Counted from the stretch's first letter, positions 9,492-18,315 are shown. The stretch: 64,000 nucleotides of DNA from Streptomyces sp. TRM70350 (GCF_019219825.1 NZ_JAHUXH010000029.1:1-64000), one strand, 5' to 3'. Notes: generated from the letters alone by a model not told the origin. Program-made: numbers and translations.

Positions 9492-9878
9492 GTGACAATG
9501 GCCCAGAACCCGCTGTCCGTGGAGGTCACCCTGCCGCGCGAGGACGTGGCCCTGGTCCGGGTCGAAGGCTATCTGGACGTCGACACCGCGACCGAGTTCC
9601 AGCATCACCTGGCGAACCAGCTGCACCACGGGCGGCGTCACTTCGTCCTCGACGTCTCCGAGGTGCCGTTCATGGACTCGTCCGGCATGAACATCATCCT
9701 GCGCATCTACCAGGAGACCCGCCGCACCGGCGGCAGCGTCCACGTCCTGTCCCCCACACCTCCGGTCCAGCGGGTGCTGGACCTCACCGGGGTCAGCATC
9801 ACCGTTCCGGTGTCCGGGAGCTTCGACGAGGCGCTGGCCCTGATCGACCGGCAGGCGGCGCCGGCCCCGGAGGCCTGA
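9492..9878 (+). CDS. STAS-domain anti-sigma factor antagonist
   Basis: 128 residues, a single STAS domain like SpoIIAA/RsbV/BldG. The phosphorylatable serine lies in VPFMDSSGMNIIL near residues 56-68; dephosphorylated protein binds the HATPase anti-sigma factor and frees sigma. The GTG at 9492 is five bases after GGAGG and is chosen over TTG at 9477 and ATG at 9498. Upstream are a possible SigB-type promoter and a 17-bp tandem repeat, suggesting that a stress sigma factor drives it and gives positive feedback. Confidence 0.88.
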   Translation: MTMAQNPLSVEVTLPREDVALVRVEGYLDVDTATEFQHHLANQLHHGRRHFVLDVSEVPFMDSSGMNIILRIYQETRRTGGSVHVLSPTPPVQRVLDLTGVSITVPVSGSFDEALALIDRQAAPAPEA

Positions 9879-10074
9879 GACCGCTTTTCCCCCGGCCGGC
9901 GCGGATCGCCGCCGGGGCGTGCATGCTGGTGGTCCACCCGTTCGTCAGCCTGCCGCGTCCGACTGGCGCAGCGGCTCCGAGCACGGTGGGATCGACGAGG
10001 TGCGAAGCCGCGATCCAGGGGCACGCGCCTGGCGTCGAGGCGGACCGCCCGGAACCGCGGAAGGGATGGACATC

Positions 10075-11436
10075 GTGACACGACCCAGGATCCTGGTGGT
10101 GGGCGCGGGCTTCGCGGGAGTGGGGTGCGTACGGCGCCTGGAGCGCCGCCTCTCCCCCGACGAGGCCGCGGTCACTCTGGTGACGCCGTACTCCTACCAG
10201 CTCTATCTTCCGCTGCTCCCCCAGGTCGCCTCCGGCGTGCTCACGCCCCAGTCGATCGCGCTGTCCCTGCGCCGCAGCCGCAGGTACCGCACGCGGATCA
10301 TCCCGGGCGGAGCGATCGGCGTGGACCTCAAGGCCAAGGTCTGCGTGATCCGCACGATCACCGACGAGATCGTCAACGAGCGGTACGACTACATCGTGCT
10401 GGCGCCGGGGAGCGTGACGCGGACGTTCGACATCCCGGGGCTGGTCGACAACGCCTTCGGGATGAAGACCCTGGCCGAGGCCGCCTACATCCGCGACCAC
10501 GTCATCTCCCAGCTCGATCTCGCCGACGCCAGCCAGGACCCGGCCGAGCGGGCCTCGCGGCTGCAGTTCGTGGTGGTGGGCGGCGGTTACGCGGGCACCG
10601 AGACGGCGGCCTGTCTGCAGCGGCTGACGCACAACGCGGTCAAGCGCTACCCCCGGCTGGACCCGCGGCTGATCAGGTGGCATCTGATCGACATCGCGCC
10701 CAAGCTGATGCCCGAACTGGGCGAGAAGCTGGGGCGCAGCGCCCAGGAGGTGCTGCGCCGGCGCGGTGTCGAGATCTCGCTCGGCGTGTCCATCGAGAAG
10801 GCGGGCCCGCACGAGGTGACCTTCACGGACGGCCGGGTGGTGCCCACGCGGACGCTGATCTGGACGGCGGGCGTCGTCGCCAGCCCGCTCGTCGCCACGC
10901 TGGGCGCGGAGACGGTGCGGGGGCGGCTCGCGGTCACCGCCGAGATGAACCTGCCGGGCCACGACGGGGTGTTCGCGCTGGGCGACGCCGCGGCGGTGCC
11001 CGACCAGGCCAAGGGCGAGGAGGGGGCGATCTGCCCGCCGACGGCGCAGCACGCGATGCGGCAGGGCAAGAAGGTCGCCGACAACGTCATCGCGACGCTG
11101 CGGAACCAGCCGATGCAGCCGTACGTCCACAAGGACCTCGGCCTGGTCGTCGACCTCGGCGGCCGCGACGCGGTCTCCAAGCCCCTCGGCATCGAACTGC
11201 ACGGCCTGCCCGCCCAGGCGGTCGCCCGCGGCTACCACTGGTCGGCGCTGCGCACCAACGTGGCCAAGACCCGTGTGATGACCAACTGGCTGCTCAACGC
11301 GGTCGCCGGCGACGATTTCGTCCGCACCGGCTTCCAGGCCCGCCGCCCGGCGAAGCTCAAGGACTCCGAGTACACGGACTCCTACCTGACGCCGGAGGAG
11401 GTCCGGGTGCACGTGGAGGGGGCGGGGTCGGCGTAG
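10075..11436 (+). CDS. Type-II NADH dehydrogenase-like FAD oxidoreductase
   Basis: 453 residues. The N-terminal FAD fold is RILVVGAGFAGVGCVRRLE, the NAD fold VVVGGGYAGTETAACLQ is near residue 167, and the FAD-contact strand GVFALGDAAAVPD is near 300. This order fits NDH-2 and related single-subunit NAD(P)H:quinone oxidoreductases, which sit on the inner face of the membrane and pass electrons to menaquinone without pumping. GTG at 10075 is chosen because GGAAGGG (10060-10066) is well placed for it but abuts the ATG at 10066. No partner genes are nearby. Confidence 0.85.
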   Translation: MTRPRILVVGAGFAGVGCVRRLERRLSPDEAAVTLVTPYSYQLYLPLLPQVASGVLTPQSIALSLRRSRRYRTRIIPGGAIGVDLKAKVCVIRTITDEIVNERYDYIVLAPGSVTRTFDIPGLVDNAFGMKTLAEAAYIRDHVISQLDLADASQDPAERASRLQFVVVGGGYAGTETAACLQRLTHNAVKRYPRLDPRLIRWHLIDIAPKLMPELGEKLGRSAQEVLRRRGVEISLGVSIEKAGPHEVTFTDGRVVPTRTLIWTAGVVASPLVATLGAETVRGRLAVTAEMNLPGHDGVFALGDAAAVPDQAKGEEGAICPPTAQHAMRQGKKVADNVIATLRNQPMQPYVHKDLGLVVDLGGRDAVSKPLGIELHGLPAQAVARGYHWSALRTNVAKTRVMTNWLLNAVAGDDFVRTGFQARRPAKLKDSEYTDSYLTPEEVRVHVEGAGSA

Positions 11437-11465
11437 GGGTGGCGGGGTGCAGGGGCGGCGGGGGT

Positions 11466-11678
11466 GCCGCGCGGCATGTCTTGCGGGGGCGGGGGCGCCG
11501 TGCGACAGGTCAGTGGGGCGGGGGACGCCGCGCGGCATGTCATGTAGGGGCGGGGGCGCCGTGCGACAGGCCAGTGGGGCGGGGGACGCCGCGCGGCATG
11601 TCATGTAGGGGCGGGGGCGCCGTGCGACAGGTCAGTGGGGCGGGGGACGCCGCGCGGCATGTCATGTAGGGGCGGGGG
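11466..11678. repeat. 61-bp tandem repeat, three copies plus a partial fourth
   Basis: Copies begin at 11466, 11527, 11588 and 11649, each starting with the perfect 10-bp palindrome GCCGCGCGGC. Full copies differ at only a few bases (for example CAGGTCAG/CAGGCCAG). Because 61 is not a multiple of three, it cannot encode a protein repeat. It begins 29 bp after the NADH dehydrogenase stop. Confidence 0.92.
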
Positions 11679-12154
11679 CCGCCGCGGCATGTGGCGCGGG
11701 GCCGCCTACCGGCATCTGGGGCAGGGCCGCCTCCCCGCACCAGGGGCCGAGGCCACCTCCCCCCGAGCAAGCACCCGGCCGCCTCCCCGCACCTGAGGGC
11801 GAGGCCGCGTCCCCACAGGTGAGCGCTGGCCCGCCGGTGGTGGAGGCTTCTGCGCCGTGTCGGTCGTCCGGCTTCGGCCCGAGGCCGTGACAAGCGGCTC
11901 CGTGACGACCGGCCGTGCGCGGGTCGCCAGCTGACGGTCGACTCCGCGTCGCGGGGCGGCAGCCGACTGGCGGCCGCGCGCCCCGCGACGCGAAGTTCCG
12001 CCGCGGCTGCCGTACCCGCCACGGCCGGGCCCTTGCCCGTGGCCGGATCCGTGCCACCGGCCCGGTGACAGCAGCCGCGTGACGGACGACCACGTGACGC
12101 CCGCCCCGACCGGGCCCCGCGTCTCCGCGAGGCCCGGTCGGGGTGCCGGGTTCC
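11679..12154. other. Non-coding GC-rich spacer
   Basis: 476 bp between the tandem repeat and the sigma factor gene. It holds loosely repeated GGCCGCCTCCCCGCAC-like blocks (11700-11820). Reading frames here are low-complexity (Arg/Pro/Ala) without plausible ribosome binding sites, so I see no gene. Confidence 0.6.
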
Positions 12155-13021
12155 TCAGGCCGCCGCGGAGCCGTTCGTGCCGGGGCGGCCCGGGCGGTGC
12201 CCGAGGGCCTCGTCGCGGACGCGGGCGCAGCTGCGGCTGATGAGGCGGGAGACATGCATCTGGGAGATGCCGAGCTGGTCGGCGATACGGCTCTGTGTCA
12301 TGTCCTCGAAGAAGCGCATGTAGAGGATGGCCCGCTCCCGTTCCGGCAGGTTGCGCAGGCTCTGCTTGGCGGACTCGCGGTCGACCACGACGTCGTACGA
12401 GCCGTCCGGCGCGCCGAGGGTGTCCGCGAGGCTGTATCCGTCGTCGTCGGAGGAGAGCTCGGCGTCCAGGGAGAGCGTGCTGAAGCTCTCCAGGGCCTCC
12501 ACGCCGGTGGTCACCTCCTCCTCGGTCAGCCCCGCGTGCGCGGCCAGCTCGGCGACGGTGGGCTCCGCCGCGCCCGGGTTCTGGGTCAGCTCCCGGCGGG
12601 CCAGCCGCACCTTGTTGCGCAGTTCCTGGACCCGGCGCGGCACGCGCAGCGCCCACATCCGGTCCCGGAAGTGCCGCTTGACCTCACCGGTGATGGTGGG
12701 CACCGCGTAGCTCTCGAAGGCACCGCGGGAGGGGTCGTACCGGTCGATCGCCTTCACCAGCCCGAGCGCCGCCACCTGGCGGAGGTCCTCCAGGGACTCG
12801 CCCCGGTCGCGGAACCGGCCGGCGATGCGGTGGGCCATGGGCAGCCACGCGGTGACGAGTTCGTCCCGCACGGCGTCGCGCTCGGGCCCGTCCTCCAGGG
12901 CGTGCAGACGGGCGAAGAGGTCGGCGGTCTCGGGAGCGTCGTCGTGGCGCCGCCGGGCGTGCGAGGGCGCGGCCGAGGAATCGGGCGTGCCGGGACGGCT
13001 TGTCGACATGTCGATGAGCAT
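12155..13021 (-). CDS. RNA polymerase sigma factor, SigB/SigF/SigG family
   Basis: 288 residues, a stress/sporulation-type sigma-70 group 3 factor. Region 2 is seen in LPMAHRIAGRFRDRGE, LRQVAALGLVKAIDRYDP and FESYAVPTITGEVKRHFRD (residues about 60-120). Region 3 includes VPRRVQELRNKVRLARREL. Region 4 has LPERERAILYMRFFEDMTQ and the helix-turn-helix QLGISQMHVSRLISR near 255-270. AGGAG stands 9 bp before the ATG at 13021. The next gene upstream (13205-13648) is a HATPase anti-sigma-like protein transcribed the same way, a natural cognate regulator. Confidence 0.92.
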   Translation of the reverse strand: MLIDMSTSRPGTPDSSAAPSHARRRHDDAPETADLFARLHALEDGPERDAVRDELVTAWLPMAHRIAGRFRDRGESLEDLRQVAALGLVKAIDRYDPSRGAFESYAVPTITGEVKRHFRDRMWALRVPRRVQELRNKVRLARRELTQNPGAAEPTVAELAAHAGLTEEEVTTGVEALESFSTLSLDAELSSDDDGYSLADTLGAPDGSYDVVVDRESAKQSLRNLPERERAILYMRFFEDMTQSRIADQLGISQMHVSRLISRSCARVRDEALGHRPGRPGTNGSAAA

Positions 13022-13204
13022 GCGGAATCGCTCCTGAACTGTCTTTGCAGGGACTTCAGGGACTGTCCGCGGGGAGGGTGGCGGCCCCGATCACCGAAGG
13101 CCCCGGAGCGCATACCGCTCCCCGCTGGCGCGCCTCCGGTCCGAAGCACGAAACTGCGTCTGCCCTGGCGCCGGAGGAACAAACTCCGGGCACCCGAAGG
13201 CCGC

Positions 13205-13648
13205 TCAGAAAACGGGTACCGCCGCGGTGATGCGCTTGCCGCCCATGGGCAGGTCGGCCACCCGGACGTCGCACGCCAGCCGGCAGACGATCGGCCAGCC
13301 GCGTCCACCGGTGCGCCGTCGCCCCTGCTCGTCGTCCGGCGCGACGATGACCGGCAGCCGGTCGCTGCGGTCGCTCACGGAGACCCGCACCTCGTGCCCG
13401 ACGACATCGACGTCGACGCCGGTGACGCCACCGCCGTGCAGGATGGCGTTGGTGGTCAGTTCCGAGGCGACGAGGAGCGCGTCCGAGAGCCCTTCCTCGT
13501 CGCACGGGGTGCCGGTGGCCCGGCACCGGCATGCCACGGCCTGCCGCACCGCCCGGCGGACATCGGCCGGACGGCACACTGCGCTTGGGCCGGGCCGGAC
13601 CTGGTCGGCCGGTTCGCCTTCGGGTGCGGTCCACTGTTGCGCGCTCAC
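13205..13648 (-). CDS. HATPase-fold anti-sigma-type regulatory protein
   Basis: 147 residues. GHKL ATPase with N box VASELTTNAILHGGG (near residue 60) and G box GGRGWPIVCRLAC (near 115), ending in GGKRITAAVPVF. It starts with GTG at 13648, just after GGGAGCTGAGA. It is transcribed toward the SigB-type sigma factor gene, 183 bp upstream of it, so it may bind and silence that sigma factor. Cys residues near 36 (VACRC) are not conserved in RsbW and could be incidental. Confidence 0.84.
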   Translation of the reverse strand: MSAQQWTAPEGEPADQVRPGPSAVCRPADVRRAVRQAVACRCRATGTPCDEEGLSDALLVASELTTNAILHGGGVTGVDVDVVGHEVRVSVSDRSDRLPVIVAPDDEQGRRRTGGRGWPIVCRLACDVRVADLPMGGKRITAAVPVF

Positions 13649-13826
13649 TTCTCAGCTCCCTGACTGATCGACTGGTAGAGCAACCACTGAGTGGAAAAAA
13701 CGGGGAAAGAAACGGGGAGAGAAACGGGTCTGTCCGGCGCTGCCCGTATTAGTCGGCTCACCCCCTTGGGGCACACCAAACCCGCGCCCCGGCCATCGAT
13801 GCCGGACACGGGGGTAGGTGGAGACC

Positions 13827-14048
13827 ATGACCGATGTCGTGGACTCAGACGAGCTGTTGCGTCGCATCCAGCGCGGCAGGGCCTGCGCGGAGCAGGAGGA
13901 GCGCGCGTGGCGAGCGCGCAGTGAGGCCCTGGAGCCGACCGATCCGGCCGGAGCCCGCGAGGCTGCGGTACGGCGGCTGGCCTACGAGGCGGTGCTCAGG
14001 GTGCTGGACGAGATCCTGACGCCCGGTCGCCACGCCGAGGTGGGCTGA
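13827..14048 (+). CDS. Small hypothetical charged protein
   Basis: 73 residues, Arg/Glu/Ala-rich and predicted helical: ELLRRIQRGRACAEQEERAW, then AAVRRLAYEAVLRVLDEIL. No signal peptide or membrane segment. AGGTGG lies 5 bp before the ATG at 13827; a GTG at 13818 is an alternative. It is divergent from the HATPase gene and ends 52 bp before the decarboxylase. Family not recognised; the codon usage is that of a real gene. Confidence 0.55.
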   Translation: MTDVVDSDELLRRIQRGRACAEQEERAWRARSEALEPTDPAGAREAAVRRLAYEAVLRVLDEILTPGRHAEVG

Positions 14049-14100
14049 CGGGTCACCGGGCGGCCGGATTGGCGGCCGGGGTGCCGGGAACCCGTCCCCC

Positions 14101-15573
14101 ATGTCCGTCGATCACACCAGAGCACCCGTGCTGGAAGCCCTCGCCGAGTACCGCCGTACGGGGCGGTTGTCGTTCACCCCGCCCGGGCACAAGCAGGCCC
14201 GCGGCGCCGACCCCGCCGTGCGGGAGGTGCTGGGGGACGCGGTGTTCCTCGGGGACGTGCTGGCGTCGGGCGGTCTGGACGACCGGCTGAGCCGGGGCCG
14301 GGTGCTGGCGCGGGCCGAGGAGCTGATGGCCGACGCCGTGCACGCCGACCACACCTTCTTCACGACATGCGGCAGTTCGCTGTCCGTGAAGGCGGCGATG
14401 CTGGCCGTCGCCGGTCCGCACGAGAAGCTGCTGATCGGGCGGGACGCCCACAAGTCCGTGGTGTCGGGCCTGATCCTGTCGGGCATCGAGCCGGTGTGGG
14501 TCGAGCCGCGCTGGGACGCCGAGCGGCATCTGGCGCATCCGCCGTCCGCCGAGGAGTTCGCCCGGGCGTTCGCCGAGCATCCGGGCGCCAAGGGCGCGCT
14601 GGTGACCAGTCCGACGCCGTACGGCGGTTGCGCGGACCTGCGGGCGATCGCGGAGGTCTGTCACCGGCGGTCGGTCCCGCTGATCGTGGACGAGGCGTGG
14701 GGCGCGCATCTGCCGTTCCATCCGGATCTGCCCTCGTGGGCGATGGACGCGGGCGCCGACATCTGCGTGACGAGCATCCACAAGATGGGCAGCGGCCTCG
14801 AACAGGGCTCGGTCTTCCATCTGCGGGGCGACCTGGTGCCGCCCGAGTTGCTGAAACTGCGCGCCGGGCTGCTCAGCACGACCAGCCCGTCGGTGCTGAT
14901 CCACGCCGGACTGGACGGCTGGCGCCGTCAGATGGCGCTGCGCGGGCGGGACCTCATGGGCGCCGCGCTGGACCTCGCGGCGGACGTCCGGGCCGCCGTC
15001 GAGGCGATCGACGGGCTGCACGTCAACGACCGCGCCGACTTCTGCGGGCCGAACCTGGCCGACGACTTCGACCCGCTGCCCGTCGTCATCGACGTCGACG
15101 GGCTGGGGATCACCGGGTTCCAGGCCGCCGACTGGCTGCGCGAGCACCGGAACGTCGAGGCGCATCTCACCGACCACCGCCGTATCGGCGCGCAGCTCAC
15201 GCACGGGGACGACCCGGAGACGACCGGCGAACTGCTGGCCGCGCTCAAGGACCTGACGACCGCCGCGCCCGACCTGGGCCCGGCCCCGCGCGTCGACGTA
15301 CCGCCGCCGTCCGAGCTGCGCCTGGCGCAGGTGAGCCTGCCACGGGACGCGTTCTTCGGCCCGACGGAGGACGTGCCCGTGTCCGAGGCGGCCGGGCGGG
15401 TCGCCGCGGAGATGATCACGCCGTATCCGCCCGGCATCCCGGCCGTACTGCCCGGCGAACGGCTCAACGAGCCGGTGCTGCGCTATCTGCGCACCGGTCT
15501 GGCCGCAGGCATGAACCTCCCCGACCTCGGCGACCCGCGCCTGGACACGGTCCGGGTAGCGGTGGAGCGATGA
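14101..15573 (+). CDS. Orn/Lys/Arg decarboxylase-family PLP enzyme
   Basis: 490 residues, the short actinobacterial/bacilli type (like SpeA or Cad of Bacillus). Fold type I PLP enzyme: FTTCGSSLSVKAAML binds the cofactor phosphate, IVDEAWGAHLPF contains the Asp that contacts the PLP nitrogen, and the Schiff-base Lys is K228 in TSIHKMGSG. The C-terminal Orn/Arg decarboxylase domain includes EMITPYPPGIPAVLPGE near residue 440. It releases CO2 from ornithine, lysine or arginine to make a polyamine; substrate cannot be decided from motifs. ATG at 14101 has little obvious ribosome binding site. Confidence 0.9.
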   Translation: MSVDHTRAPVLEALAEYRRTGRLSFTPPGHKQARGADPAVREVLGDAVFLGDVLASGGLDDRLSRGRVLARAEELMADAVHADHTFFTTCGSSLSVKAAMLAVAGPHEKLLIGRDAHKSVVSGLILSGIEPVWVEPRWDAERHLAHPPSAEEFARAFAEHPGAKGALVTSPTPYGGCADLRAIAEVCHRRSVPLIVDEAWGAHLPFHPDLPSWAMDAGADICVTSIHKMGSGLEQGSVFHLRGDLVPPELLKLRAGLLSTTSPSVLIHAGLDGWRRQMALRGRDLMGAALDLAADVRAAVEAIDGLHVNDRADFCGPNLADDFDPLPVVIDVDGLGITGFQAADWLREHRNVEAHLTDHRRIGAQLTHGDDPETTGELLAALKDLTTAAPDLGPAPRVDVPPPSELRLAQVSLPRDAFFGPTEDVPVSEAAGRVAAEMITPYPPGIPAVLPGERLNEPVLRYLRTGLAAGMNLPDLGDPRLDTVRVAVER

Positions 15574-15606
15574 CCTCACAACGGCGAGGACGCCGAAAGT
15601 GAAACA

Positions 15607-15618
15607 GGTCACGTGACC
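15607..15618. promoter_or_regulatory. 12-bp perfect palindrome GGTCACGTGACC
   Basis: It lies 34 bp after the decarboxylase stop and about 225 bp before the cNMP-binding gene. The CACGTG core is bound by several regulator types; no specific factor can be named from sequence. Confidence 0.4.
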
Positions 15619-15717
15619 GGCTTACGGGTGGGTAGCACACCTCAAGGTGGTTTATCGTTCATACATACGTGGTGGACGGGGTCGACGGCCTCCTCCTCCG
15701 TACACCACCCCCGACGG

Positions 15718-15747
15718 CCCTGGCTGGCTTCCCCCGTCCAGCCAGGG
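15718..15747. terminator. Hairpin, probable terminator
   Basis: CCCTGGCTGG (15718-15727) pairs exactly with CCAGCCAGGG (15738-15747) across a 10-base loop. No T-run follows, which is common in Streptomyces terminators. It separates the decarboxylase unit from the cNMP-binding gene. Confidence 0.55.
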
Positions 15748-15842
15748 CTTCTCCATGCGCCGACGTGCTCCGTGCGCCCCCAGCCGCTGAAATGGGCATA
15801 GGAACAGCACCGGGTCCGAACGCCGGCGAGGAGCCTTGCGCC

Positions 15843-16301
15843 ATGACCAGAGCGACGAAACTGCTGCCCGCACTGCCCCCGCCACAGCGAGAGCGCCTGA
15901 TGACGCTGGCGCGGGAGGTGTCCTTCCCCGAGGACACCCGGATCTTCGAGGCGGGCGGCACGGCCGACCGCTTCTGGGTGATCCGCTCGGGCGCGGTCTC
16001 CCTCGACCAGCAGGTGACGTCCGTACAGCGGGTGACCGTGGCCAGCCTCGGCGCGGGCGACCTGCTGGGCTGGTCGTGGCTGTTCCCGCCGCACCGATGG
16101 GACTTCGGCGCGGCGGCCTTCAGTCCCGTGCGCGCCTACGAGTTCGAGGCGCAGCCCGTGCTCGCGCTGTGCGAGCAGGACCCACAGCTCGGCATGTCAC
16201 TGGTCCGGATCGTCGCCGAGATCCTCGCGTACCGGCTGGAGACGACCCGCGGCCAGCTGATGGAGCGGTACACGATGCACCGGCGCGGCGGCAGCCGCTA
16301 G
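15843..16301 (+). CDS. Cyclic nucleotide-binding domain protein (Crp-like sensor without HTH)
   Basis: 152 residues from ATG 15843, which follows GAGGAG by about 10 bp. Contains one cNMP-binding jelly roll: FPEDTRIFEAGGTADRFWVI, GAVSLDQQ and LGAGDLLGWSWLFPPHRW. After the C helix (VRIVAEILAYRLETTRGQL) the chain ends, so no DNA-binding domain is present. It therefore cannot be a complete Crp/Fnr regulator; a ligand-sensing partner protein is more likely. Stop is 28 bp from the convergent MFS gene. Confidence 0.8.
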   Translation: MTRATKLLPALPPPQRERLMTLAREVSFPEDTRIFEAGGTADRFWVIRSGAVSLDQQVTSVQRVTVASLGAGDLLGWSWLFPPHRWDFGAAAFSPVRAYEFEAQPVLALCEQDPQLGMSLVRIVAEILAYRLETTRGQLMERYTMHRRGGSR

Positions 16302-16329
16302 GGCGCTCCGCGGCGACCCCACCCACCCG

Positions 16330-17628
16330 TCAGACGCGGTAGCGCCGCAGGTCCGGTACCGCAGCGGTCAGGGTCAGCATGACGGCGACGACCAGCACGC
16401 CGCCGCCCACGACGGCCGTGCGCGCGCCGAAGGCCGCACCGGCCGTGCCGTGCAGGACGTCGGCGAGCCGGGGGCCGCCCGCGACGACGACCGTGAAGAC
16501 ACCCTGCATCCGGCCGCGTATCTCGTCGGTGGCGGCGGACAGCAGGATCGCGCCCCGGAACACCATCGAGACCATGTCGGCGACACCGGCGGCGGCCAGG
16601 AACGCCACCGCGACCCACAGACTGGTGCTCAGCCCGAAGCCGGTGACGGCGACGCCCCAGGCGACGACCGCGCCGATCACCATCCAGCCGTGCCGCCGGG
16701 CCCTGGAGAAGGTGCCGGAGAACAGTCCGCCCGCCACCGCGCCGATCGGGATCGCCGCGAACAGCAGACCGAGGGCGAGGCCCTCGCCGTAGGGGGCGTA
16801 TGTCTCGGCCGCGAGCTGTGGGAACAGGGCGCGGGGCATGCCGAGGACCATCGCCACGATGTCGGCGAGGAAGGACAGCAGCAGCACCTTGTGCAGCGCC
16901 ATGTAGCGGAACCCCGCCGCGATCTCCCGCACTCCGGCGCGCCGCGTCACCGTGGCCCCGAGCGGCGGCAGCGCGGGCAGCCGCAGCACCGCCCAGACGA
17001 CGACGCTCAGGGCCAGGGCGTCGATGAGATACAGCTCGGGCAGGCCGGTGACCGGGATGAGGGCTCCGGCGAGCAGCGGCCCGGCGACGAGGCCGGTCTG
17101 CATGACGGTCGAGCCGAGAGCATTGGCGGCGGCCAGTTCGTGCTCGGGGACCAGCCGGGCGATGGAGGCACTGCGGGCCGGGGCGTTCAGGCCGAAGAAG
17201 GCTTGCTGGGCGGCGAGCAGCACCATCAGGACGACGACCGAGTCGAGGCCGGTGGCGGCCTGGAGCCAGAACAGCACCGAGGTGACGGCTATGCCGCTGT
17301 TGGTGATCAGCAGCAGCTTGCGGCGGTCCATGCTGTCGGCGACCGCTCCGCCCCACAGCGCGAACACCACCAGGGGCAGCAGACCGGCGAGGCTCGCGTA
17401 GCCGACCCAGGCGGAGGAGCCGGTGATGTCGTAGATCTGCTTGGGCACGGCGACCGCCGTCAGCTGGCTGCCGACGGCCGTGACGACGGTCGAGGCCCAC
17501 AGTCGGCGGTAGGCCGGGCGGCGCAGGGGGCGGGTGTCCATCGCCCAGCGCCGCCAGCCGCGCCGGGGCGGCGTGGCGGAGGCGGGATGCTCTGTGGGGT
17601 GCTCGGTGCTGCTCTCGCTGGTGTCCAC
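16330..17628 (-). CDS. MFS exporter (MFS_3 / enterobactin-exporter type)
   Basis: 432 residues, about 12 membrane helices. After a Thr/Pro-rich cytoplasmic leader comes RPLRRPAYRRLWASTVVTAVG, the usual start of this subfamily. The loop 2-3 motif is GGAVADSMDRRKLLL near residue 95, and ARSASIARLVPEHELAAAN is near 150. Such carriers pump drugs or siderophores out using the proton gradient. Substrate unknown. The 3' end meets the cNMP-binding gene; no regulator is adjacent. Confidence 0.87.
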   Translation of the reverse strand: MDTSESSTEHPTEHPASATPPRRGWRRWAMDTRPLRRPAYRRLWASTVVTAVGSQLTAVAVPKQIYDITGSSAWVGYASLAGLLPLVVFALWGGAVADSMDRRKLLLITNSGIAVTSVLFWLQAATGLDSVVVLMVLLAAQQAFFGLNAPARSASIARLVPEHELAAANALGSTVMQTGLVAGPLLAGALIPVTGLPELYLIDALALSVVVWAVLRLPALPPLGATVTRRAGVREIAAGFRYMALHKVLLLSFLADIVAMVLGMPRALFPQLAAETYAPYGEGLALGLLFAAIPIGAVAGGLFSGTFSRARRHGWMVIGAVVAWGVAVTGFGLSTSLWVAVAFLAAAGVADMVSMVFRGAILLSAATDEIRGRMQGVFTVVVAGGPRLADVLHGTAGAAFGARTAVVGGGVLVVAVMLTLTAAVPDLRRYRV

Positions 17629-17700
17629 GCGCTTCCCGGTTGCTCGTTACATCTATCGGAACCGTGGATCACTATCGCAGGCCGGTGCGAGCGCCTTGCC

Positions 17701-18315
17701 TCAGCTCCCGGCGATGAGCGTGACACCAAGGACGATCATGGTGGCCGCGACCAGTCCGTCCAGGACCCGCCAGGCGGCCGGTTTGGTGAGCCAGCGGCCG
17801 AGCAGCCGGGCGCCGAAGCCGAGCGCGGCGAACCAGCACAGGCTGGCTGTCGCGGCGCCGATCCCGAACGTCCAGCGCAGCGCGCCCTGGTCGGCGGCGA
17901 TCGAGCCCAGCAGGAAGACGGTGTCCAGGTAGACGTGCGGGTTGAGCCAGGTCATCGCCAGACAGGTGAGCACCGCCCGCCGACGCGACCCGGCGGTGTC
18001 CCCCTCCGTCCGCAGCGCTCCCTGGGGTTTCACGACCCGCCGGGCGGCCAGGGCGCCGTAGCAGAGCAGGAAGGCGCCGCCGATCCAGCCCACCACGGTC
18101 AGCGCGCCCGGCCAGGCCACCACCACCGCGCCGACCCCGCCGACACCGAGGGCGATCAGGGCGGCGTCGGAGAGCGCGCAGATGCCGACCACGGCGAGGA
18201 CCGCCTCGCGGCGGACCCCCTGACGCAGGACGAAGGCGTTCTGGGCGCCGATGGCGACGATGAGTGAGAGGCCGGTGCCGAATCCGGCGGCCGCGGCGGA
18301 GAGAGCGTGGGACAT
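17701..18315 (-). CDS. LysE/ArgO-type amino-acid exporter
   Basis: 204 residues with about six membrane helices. It has the LysE family start (GLSLIVAIGAQNAFVLRQG) and the WLNPHVYLDTVFLLG motif near residue 125. It exports basic amino acids such as lysine or arginine. Divergent from the next gene, a LysR-type regulator of the ArgP/LysG kind, exactly as in Corynebacterium lysE-lysG. The start, an ATG at 18315, gives the standard family length. Confidence 0.9.
   Translation of the reverse strand: MSHALSAAAAGFGTGLSLIVAIGAQNAFVLRQGVRREAVLAVVGICALSDAALIALGVGGVGAVVVAWPGALTVVGWIGGAFLLCYGALAARRVVKPQGALRTEGDTAGSRRRAVLTCLAMTWLNPHVYLDTVFLLGSIAADQGALRWTFGIGAATASLCWFAALGFGARLLGRWLTKPAAWRVLDGLVAATMIVLGVTLIAGS

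Noticed and set aside
11466..11678. CRISPR array at the 61-bp repeat
   Set aside because: Copies are contiguous without unique spacers, and no cas genes are present.
15613..15801. 62-codon frame before the cNMP protein
   Set aside because: It runs through the terminator hairpin and lacks codon bias and motifs.
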